NCBI GenBank assembly: GCA_963082975.1
Contig: OY720350.1
Span: 49,616,734-49,680,733 of the forward strand
Origin: Labia minor
Taxonomy: Eukaryota > Arthropoda > Insecta > Dermaptera > Spongiphoridae
DNA: 64,000 bases
Direction of reading: 5' to 3'
Of this stretch, positions 57,195 through 64,000 are shown in pieces. Every line of letters begins with the position of its first letter. Within the stretch, counting starts at the first letter, position 1. The notes under the pieces are model-generated. The model did no database searches. It saw only the letters and a program-made list of their open reading frames with translations, and was not told where the DNA came from. A program made the translations under genes and the position numbers.

Positions 57195-57839
57195 ACCGAC
57201 CGACGATAGTAAGGGATGTATTGTTTTCACACCAAATTTCACATGTGGAGATTTTTACATATCTCCACGAATCATGCATTTTCTTAACAGAAAAAAGTAT
57301 TTTTAGCATGATGTCTGTCCGTCCGTCCGTCCGTCCGTCCCTATAGATGTGTACAGCCTGAACGGCTCAACCGATTTTGATGAAATTTGGTATATTTACT
57401 TAATGCATCAGTGGGACGAATTGATCAACTTTTGGTGCAAATCCGGAAACCGGAAGTGGTAGTATTAGCGATCGACGATAGGAAGGGAAGGGTTATTTTC
57501 ACACAAAATTTCACATGAGGAGATATTTTAATTATATATCACCACGAATCATGTACTTTGTATTGGTTTTATCCTCGGGAAAATCATATTTATTAGTTTT
57601 TTCTTGATTTAAAATTATATGACGTCATCCAGTCATTCATGACGTCACAGCCTGGTCTTGCATATATATTATAAATAAAATAAAATTAAAAATGTTTATA
57701 TTTATTATTTATGTATCCATATCTGTTTTTTATTACATTAATAGATATATTAAAATTATTTGAAATTGTTTCTGTAGCAGCTAATTAATTTACTTCAAAC
57801 CGTCGGTCGGTTCGGGCCTGGCCACAGGTCAACTTATTT
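57195..57839 (+). repeat. Family A repeat, reference full-length copy (about 645 bp)
   Basis: Structure: T run; ACCGACCGACG; block 1 (ACACCAAATTTCACATGTGG, ATATCTCCACGAATCATGCA); GTCCGTCCGTCCGTCC core; AACGGCTCAACCGATTTTGA; GGAAACCGGAAGTGGTAG; block 2, a near copy of block 1; GACGTCATCCAGTCATTCAT; an AT-rich arm; CGTCGGTCGGT, the inverse of the start; hairpin CTGGCCACAG; ACTTATTT. No coding capacity. Short inverted ends, a microsatellite core, a 3-prime hairpin and T-rich insertion sites match Helentron-derived (DINE-1/HINE) elements; the class is inferred. Confidence 0.88.
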
Positions 57840-58357
57840 TTTATTAATATCATATCAATAAAAGAGAATTTATTAAAAATTAAATATAAAAAAAGAAGAC
57901 TATTAATAAAAAATATAAAAGAATACAATAATTTTGATTTAAAACAAATTTAAAAAAAATACTCAAAATTTAAAACATCTCGTTTATATCATTTGTCTAA
58001 AAAATCATATTTTAATTTTATATAACCAAAAAATCATTTTTGCACTTAAAATATAATTGTAATTAATAATTGAAACAAAAACAAAAATAATATAATTTAG
58101 TCATTTTAATTGACGTTTTGAAAATATTTTTGTATTTATAAAACATTAAAAATAATATATTCTGTTTTTTAACCTTTCACTTTCAAATAGAAAAGAAGTA
58201 ATATTCAAATATATAGAAAGAATAAATAAAAATTAAGTTAAATATGATCTAAATTATTTATTAAATTAATTAAAATGAGAACTTTTAGAATAAATTATTT
58301 AATTGAAATAATATTTGAATATTAGAATTTAAAATAAAATATTATATTAATTCTTTA
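57840..58357. other. Intergenic stretch
   Basis: AT-rich; nothing recognised. Confidence 0.45.
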
Positions 58358-58478
58358 CTAGCTGCTCCGAGCGCCTTCGGCGCTCTTCACACCTAGACGG
58401 GGGCTCCGCCCCCTGTACCCCCGAGTGATACATAGTATTTGGTTGAAAGTCTGTATGTAAAAGGTTTTCATCCATTCT

Positions 58479-58512
<34 letters not shown>

Positions 58513-58757
58513 CTGTTTCTATGACAGCAAAAAAGTAAACAAATTACATACATACAAACACTCTCCTTTATATATATTTCTGGAAAATGGAACACTCGCA
58601 GCTCAGCTCAGGAGTTACCTAAGATTCTAATTTCTTTTTTATTTTTCATCATTTGAGGTACCCTTCACCTCAGAAAAATTTGGTTACCTTACTCCTTGTA
58701 GTTTAGGCTCTGGAGTTTTTTGCGTACAGACGGACACTATCGTATTAAATATATAGA
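58358..58757 (-). mobile_element. Helitron, canonical non-autonomous copy (400 bp)
   Basis: On the minus strand the element begins A|TCTATATATTTAATACG and ends with the hairpin GAGCGCCGAAGGCGCTC, then GGAGCAGCTAG|T. These are exactly the TC start, the terminal hairpin and CTAG end, inserted between A and T without target duplication. It includes an AT microsatellite and a CATACATACAAACA block. Confidence 0.92.
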
Positions 58758-59029
58758 TTTGGGACTTCCTATAATAATTAATATATATACCCATTGTGAA
58801 AATGATTCCGATAGAACAGAGGTCGGCAGACTTGGCACAGGATTATCTGACTCTTCTTACAATTTACCCAATGCCTGAAAACTCAATTTTTTTGAATATG
58901 GTTCTAAAATAAGCGGGAGTGTCCTCCCCTAGACTTTCCCGCATATAAATAGGTATAAAGAGTTGTGAATGAATATTTAGAATGTAATAAAGTGCTACTT
59001 CCCGTTAACTGTTATTTTAAATGTAAAAA

Positions 59030-59537
59030 AAAACAGATATGGATATAATATAAATATTTTTAATTTTATTTTATTTATAATATATAAGGGCAGGCTGTGA
59101 CGTCATGAAGTGCTGGGTGACGTCATATAATTTTAAATTGAGAAAAAACTAATGAAGATGATTTTTCTCGAGGATAAAACCAATAGAAAGTGCATAACAC
59201 GTCGAGATATGCCTTCACGTGAAATTTGATATGAAAATAACCCTTCACTTCCTCTCTTCGATCGGCAATACTAGCACTTTCGGTTTCCGGATTTGCACCA
59301 AAAGTTGATCCATTGATCATACTGATGCATTAAGTAAATATACCAAATTTCATCAAAATCCGTATAGCCGTTCAAGCTGTACACTTCTCTACGGACATAC
59401 AGCGGACGGACAGACATCATGCTAAAAATACTTTTTTCTGTTAAGAAAATGCATGATTCGTGGAGATATGTACCTAAAAATATCCATAGGTGAAATTTGG
59501 TGTGAAAACAATACCTCCCTTACAATCGTCGGTCTGT
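59030..59537 (-). repeat. Family A repeat, minus-strand, 3-prime truncated
   Basis: Runs in reverse from the CAGATATGGATATAATATAA block to CCTCCCTTACAATCGTCGGT. The GTCGGTCGG/ACAGGTC end is missing. Confidence 0.82.
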
Positions 59538-59559
59538 AAAAAAGAAACGCTACTTGTAT

Positions 59560-59837
59560 AGGTAAAATGTCACTTCCGGTAGTCAGATCATGATGAAATT
59601 TGGTATCTGAATTTTTTTCATATTTTTAAATCTATATACAAAATATGAAGCAAATATCTCGAAGCAAACTGGTACTTTACTTGAAAGGTAAACGCAACCA
59701 TTGTAGGTAAAGTACCACTTCCGGTTAACTGATTTTGACGAAATTTTGATAGAAATCTACAAACTGTGAATAATATCGGTGTACCAAATTTCGAAGTCCT
59801 AGCTTGATTAGTTTTTGAGTAAATTTGCTTACAGACA

Positions 59838-59868
<31 letters not shown>

Positions 59869-59995
59869 CAGACATAATTCGAAAAATGGTATTTTCCGAC
59901 TCAGGGAGGTCTAAAACGTCAAGATCTATCGAAATCTCGAAGTCGAAATTTTTGACGATTCCAATACTTCCCTTATACGAAGTATGCGGGAAAGT
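59560..59995. repeat. Third Helentron-like repeat with CATA microsatellite
   Basis: Contains a GATGAAATTTGGTAT-type block, ACTTCCGGTTAACTGATTTT, an ACATACATACATACATACAT core (59839-59870) and a hairpin-like end CTTCCCTTATACGAAGTATG. The layout is parallel to families A and B, but the sequence is different. Confidence 0.5.
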
Positions 59996-60179
59996 AAAAA
60001 AGGTCAGATGATTTTGCGATGCTCTGAAACATTTAAGTTCAAGTTGTTGCGGCTCTTTGAAGGTATGAGAAAATATATGAACTTGATATTTGGCTGATCT
60101 AATTGTTAAGTCTGCCGACCCCTGCGTTAGGCCAGGCTCTTGAATGAACACGGAGAATTATATAAACTTTAAAAAATTA

Positions 60180-60367
60180 ATTTCTGCGGTTATTGATTAA
60201 ATATTAATAAAATTTATAGCCTATGTTACAATAGAGGTATATATTGTGATGCAATTTCATAGAAATCGGTTCAGTCAATTTTGAGTCTATAAAATAGTTA
60301 TTTTCATGAAAAAAAATTTAAATTCTGAACAATGTGCAGACAAAAACTTTTTTTTAAATATATAGAT
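60180..60367 (-). mobile_element. Helitron-like 5-prime end fragment
   Basis: On the minus strand it begins TCTATATATTTAAAAAAAAG and runs through GTCTGCACATTGTTCAGAAT and CTGAACCGATTTCTATGAAA, a typical Helitron head. No 3-prime hairpin end was found nearby. Confidence 0.5.
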
Positions 60368-60394
60368 TAATATTTTGCATATTATATTGAAAAA

Positions 60395-60460
60395 AAGAAA
60401 ACATTCATGTAGGAATATTATTGGCTAGTATTTAAAAATTATTTTTTTTATCTCTCATAG
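60395..60460 (+). pseudogene. Relic of a receptor gene 5-prime end
   Basis: GAAAACATTCATGTAGGAAT, then ATTATTGGCTAGTATTTAAA and AATTATTTTTTTTATCTCT closely match the L7 leader (GAAAACATTCAAGTAGGAAT through to its ATG and first codons). The ATG itself has decayed (ATT) and homology stops within a few codons. It looks like the remains of another L7/L13-type gene, 300 bp upstream of L13. Confidence 0.6.
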
Positions 60461-60585
60461 AGATATTTATTATATTTGGGAGTGCCAAGGAGAAACAAAA
60501 ACACATCAAATATTATGTTTTTATTTTAAAGTTTGAAAAAATTATAATATCAATTACAATAAATAACAATAATAATAATAATAAT

Positions 60586-60610
60586 ATTGATTAATGTAAA
60601 TAAATCAATA
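60586..60610. promoter_or_regulatory. Conserved inverted-repeat motif upstream of L13
   Basis: ATTGATTA at 60586 and AATCAATA at 60603-60610, ending 112 bp before the L13 ATG. The surrounding 180 bp resemble those of L7. Confidence 0.6.
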
Positions 60611-60721
60611 ACATACTAATTAATAAAAAATAATTTAATTGACTATTTGTACTAAATTCAATATATATTATAGTAGTAGAGAAAACATTCAAATAAAAAT
60701 ATTAGTCCTTTGTGTTTTAAA

Positions 60722-62341
60722 ATGAATTTTTTTCATCTCTATAAACCAATTTTTTATTTAAATAAATTTTTAGGTTTAATGCCAATTACGATCACCATAC
60801 CAAATGGAGAATTTATATTAACCAATTCCATTGTAATATGGTGTTACTCTTTATTGTTATTCATTTCTATGATTATTTCAATTATTTTGACATTTAACAG
60901 TTATACAACAAAAAATAATGGAAATGTTCAAATTCTTTTTGACTCTGTGCTTTATATATCAATGATAATTTCAATTTGTACATCATTTATTTATTTTTCA
61001 ATTTTTACTAAAAAATATTTAAAAATATTTTTAAATAAAATTATATTCGTGGATCAATTTCTTTATGGATTAAAAATAAATTCCATTTATATCAAACAGA
61101 GAAAATCATTTTTAATGATTTTAATGCCATGTATAATTTTTGAATTTCTATGTATATTAACCTGGTTCACTTGTGCAATAAAACTTGAAATCATTCAGCC
61201 TTTTAATATTTTTCCCGTTTTACATTTTGTTCACACTTCAATTGCTTTTCATTTTATTTTCTGGATACAAATTCTAACTCAAAGAATGAAAGATTTAGAG
61301 AAGTGTATTGAGAATGATTTTTCGCAATTAAATGGAATTAAATTTTATCAAAGTGATTTCAAAAAACATATCCATGTTAAAAGTATGGATTGTACTCATT
61401 CTCAAAGGTAATTCCAAATAAATTTTATTCTTATTTATACATCCTCGTATTTCATCTAATCTTTATTTTATCTATTATTTGTAGAAATGGCCTACTCAAT
61501 ATAAAAATGTTACAAAAAATACATTTAGAATTAATTCTTTTACTTGAAAAAGTATCACAATATTTTGGAATTCCAATGATTTTGCATATTGCTAATGAAA
61601 CTTTTAAATTTCTTATTTACATTTTTTTGGTGATTTCATTTGTTATTTATAAATTAAAATCAATTATGAATCATAAAAAGGAATCTTCAAATGATTATCA
61701 CTCTGAATACGAATTCCTTTTAAATAATAACTTAACATTTTTGTTTATGTTTTCCTTATTATTGTTTCACATATATTCAATGTGTCGGTTACTTTTCTTA
61801 ATCTGTTCAGCAGAAAGTTTATCTGATATGAAAAAGTCCATTCTATCTAAATTAAAAAGGTATTTCAAATATTTTATATTCTAATATTTCATTCATAATT
61901 AATAATTTATCTTTTACACCACGGTCCGCTCTACAGCTGAGTAAACCGGAAATTTGTCCGGGCCATCAAATGTTCAACATTTTAATTATGAACGTTTTCA
62001 ATTTATTCTATTGCCCGGGCTTCGTAGATGCTAGAGCGGACACTGTTGGCACTCACTTATATAATTTATTGGAAATATATAAAAATATTAAAACAAAAAT
62101 GAATTAATTGATTAATATTAATTTTGTTGATTTTTTTAGTAATTTATTGGATTTTCAAAATAATGAGTTGCTACTTCATACGCGTTCAGAACTTTTGGAA
62201 TTTAAAAATCAAGTATTGGAGAGTAATTATGACATTTCAGCAGCTGGTTTTTTTAACATTAATCGAAATTTAATTCTCACCATCATAGGAACTATCATAA
62301 CTTATTTAATTGTTATCTTTTCCAATATAATATTAGTGTGA
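60722..62341 (+). CDS. Locus L13: gustatory receptor, complete, 420 aa
   Basis: Exons: 60722-61407, 61485-61859 and 62140-62341 (1263 bp, phase 2 joins). The ATG at 60722 is chosen because it aligns with MNFF; four codons upstream there is only a TTG. Sub-group of L5 and L7: MNFFHLYKPIFYLNK, DQFLYGLKINSIYIKQRK, RNGLLNIKMLQKIHLEL and YDISAAGFFNINR, tail TYLIVIFSNIILV. Leucine replaces phenylalanine in KIHFEL. Intron 2 (280 bp) holds a 126-bp inverted-repeat element. It is the last gene of the array in the window. Confidence 0.94.
61920..62045. mobile_element. Small inverted-repeat element in L13 intron 2
   Basis: CACGGTCCGCTCTA at the left and TAGAGCGGACACTG at the right are inverted, with inner TTTGTCCGGGC and GCCCGGGCTTCG also complementary in part. 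126 bp, GC-richer than the intron around it. Confidence 0.55.
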
Positions 62342-63180
62342 GCTTTTTAATTAATCTTTTATTTATTTATTAAATTAATATTTTAATTTTATATTTTGGT
62401 TACTTCATTGAAAGAATATACCGATGAATATTAAAAGAAACATTTTAATATTTTTTTTCAATTAATCAACACTTGAATATATTAATATATAATTCATATA
62501 ACATTGCGTAAATATTTATATAAGTTAGAAATCTACAATAACATGCTATTCATACTGTGAAGAATATACCGAAAATTTTAAAATATATATTTATATAAGT
62601 ATATTTATATTTAATTTATAGTTGAATACAATTACATACCCATATAGGAGTATACATAAAATTGTGTAAATATTTGTTTTAACCAGAAATGTACAAAAAA
62701 CTGTATTTTTATGCTTTGACTAAGACCAATATAACAAAAATCTTAAAAGAATTATAAGTTTTTTGAATATATATTTATATTTTATCAAAAGTATTTATAT
62801 ATTGATTATATATTGATATATAAATACATATATAACATTGAGTAAAGTGTTGTGTTAGTTAGAATGCATAAAAAACTTTATTCATACTATGATTAAAAAG
62901 AAATTATCCACAATTTTCAAAAATGAATAAATAATTTGTATATTTATTTAAATTTATTCAAAAGTTGAAAATATTATATATAATTATTATAATAAAACAC
63001 TTACCTAATTTAATATATTTATTAGTAGTGTTTCCGCATGGAACCTAAATTCAAATTAATTTGAATGACCGCCCTCCTACTATGTTTATATATTAATTAA
63101 ATTAAGTAATTATAAATGTTAATGTTAGGTAATTATATTAAAATATTTAAGTTATTTTCAATAATCAAGCCTTTTGTTTT
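62342..63180. other. 3-prime flank of L13 and AT-rich stretch
   Basis: No gene recognised. Repeated phrases such as GAATATACCGA and TAAATATT...TATATAAGT suggest old local duplications. Confidence 0.4.
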
Positions 63181-63690
63181 AATTTAAATAAACTAATAAG
63201 TTTGACCACCTCCCTCCCTTACCACCCCTAATGAGTGACATTCCCTCTCTTACATATCATCATATAAAAAGAGGACTGCACCCTCTGAAGCCCCTTCCAG
63301 CCCCTTCTTGTTGTTTTGCCTGCCTTTTTGTCTTTGCCTGTCCCCCGACGCCTTGCTCGGCTAGGTTCGCTCGCATTTGGCCCGTTCAAATTTACAATTT
63401 GAACGCGGTGCAATTTAGGATCGTCGATGCTGCTAGAGAGACTTCAGCTGCCGGCCCTTTGCTCCCGAGTTTGCTCCGTGAGGGCAACCCATTGGTTCCT
63501 AAGGGGAACCATTTCTGCCACGTTGGATCCGTTGGGGTCCAGTTAATCCGTTGGAAACTCGAAGGGTTACCAAAGCCAAGTGATATCTGGATCAATTGGT
63601 AATCAATTTGCAGCAGGGCGATCATCCAAGACACGCGAGTCAACGAATTCCCTTTCCCAATTCCCGTGGTCAAAAAACAGACTTATATCC
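63181..63690. other. GC-rich block, possible LTR or retroelement leader
   Basis: An abrupt GC-rich island in AT-rich DNA has a TATA-like CATATAAAAAGAGGACTG at about 63260 and palindromic CAAATTTACAATTTG at about 63386-63400. Open frames on both strands look like by-products of base composition. A retroelement LTR/5-prime UTR or a captured promoter could explain it. No homology recognised. Confidence 0.35.
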
Positions 63691-64000
63691 TCCCCTTTGA
63701 ATTATATTAAATTTTTGATTTAAGTTGTTTTATATATATCTAGGTGATCCTAAATATAATTGATCTTTTATTATTAAGCTAAATTGATTTTAATTAAAAT
63801 ATTGTAAAATTTGATTACAGTTTTTATTTAGCGATCTTGTATCCATCCCAAATCTTTAATATCTTAAAAAGAACTTTTTATACAGTCCACCCAATTTTCA
63901 ATGAATAAAATGCACTAAGGTTTGGTTTTATTAATATATTTTATAATTTCTTTTTATAATTTTTTGTATTTACACTTTTTATATCGTTCGTTTCCATTTC
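63691..64000. other. AT-rich window end
   Basis: Nothing recognisable. Confidence 0.5.

Larger units (their letters stand above)
58817..60124. mobile_element. hAT-like element with nested repeats
   Basis: Ends CAGAGGTCGGCAGACTTGG and AAGTCTGCCGACCCCTG are inverted. The flanks CGATAGAA and CGTTAGGC are only partly alike, so the target duplication has decayed. Inside lie a family A copy (59030-59537) and an unnamed repeat with a CATACATA microsatellite (59560-59995). Confidence 0.7.

Noticed and set aside
58347-58595. Frame across the Helitron end and AT microsatellite
   Set aside because: It translates the Helitron hairpin and a TA repeat; not a gene.
59618-60151. 177-codon minus-strand frame
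   Set aside because: It spans a CATA microsatellite and repeat boundaries (YVCMYVC run) and ends at the hAT terminus; no domain.
63228-63673. Overlapping frames on both strands of the GC-rich island
   Set aside because: Both strands are open because stops are rare in GC-rich DNA; neither frame shows a domain or splice pattern.

Overview
This is a very AT-rich, transposon-dense stretch of arthropod (almost certainly insect) nuclear DNA. It is organised around one gene family: a head-to-tail array of gustatory (chemosensory) receptor genes of the 7tm_7 type, all on the + strand. The insect assignment rests on spliced genes with GT-AG introns, the receptor family itself, and the mix of hAT, mariner, Tigger/pogo, Helitron/Helentron, LINE and integrase-type element remnants. 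A hymenopteran such as a small parasitoid wasp would fit the base composition and receptor style, but that is a guess.

I call the loci L0 to L13. L0 (2098-2292) is an orphan, frameshifted last exon. L1 (2942-4023) has intact exons 1 and 2 but no last exon of its own. L2 to L13 are twelve structurally complete three-exon genes at 11571-13384, 16267-19428, 21930-23774, 24793-26281, 28323-30729, 31180-33318, 35007-37602, 40014-42085, 43647-45044, 47120-48565, 53416-55777 and 60722-62341. I derived the exon joins from the sequence. Each complete gene has a large exon 1 (five membrane segments of about 226 residues with the N-terminus), a middle exon of 115-125 codons and a short last exon of about 65 codons. 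Both introns are always in phase 2, so every exon is frame-compatible with every neighbouring gene. Predicted proteins are 404-420 residues.

The genes fall into sub-groups: L1-L3; L5, L7 and L13; L6 and L8; L4; and L9-L12. All end in TY-hydrophobic-FSS-like tails where most insect receptors have TY-hydrophobic-QF.

The space between and inside the genes is filled with repeats. There are hAT elements with 8-bp target duplications, internally deleted mariners, a Tigger/pogo relic, a canonical Helitron family (one copy carrying extra, possibly captured, DNA), and two abundant non-autonomous families (A and B) that resemble Helentron/DINE-1 elements. There are also Helentron endonuclease and Helitron helicase relics, a degenerate integrase, LINE reverse transcriptase and 3-prime relics, and several small inverted-repeat elements. 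Insertions explain most differences in intron length.

The most interesting non-coding signal is a short inverted-repeat motif, ATTGATTA-spacer-AATCAATA. It lies upstream of the start codon of every receptor gene from L1 to L13, at 78-125 bp in all but one. It is a good candidate for a shared promoter element of the array.
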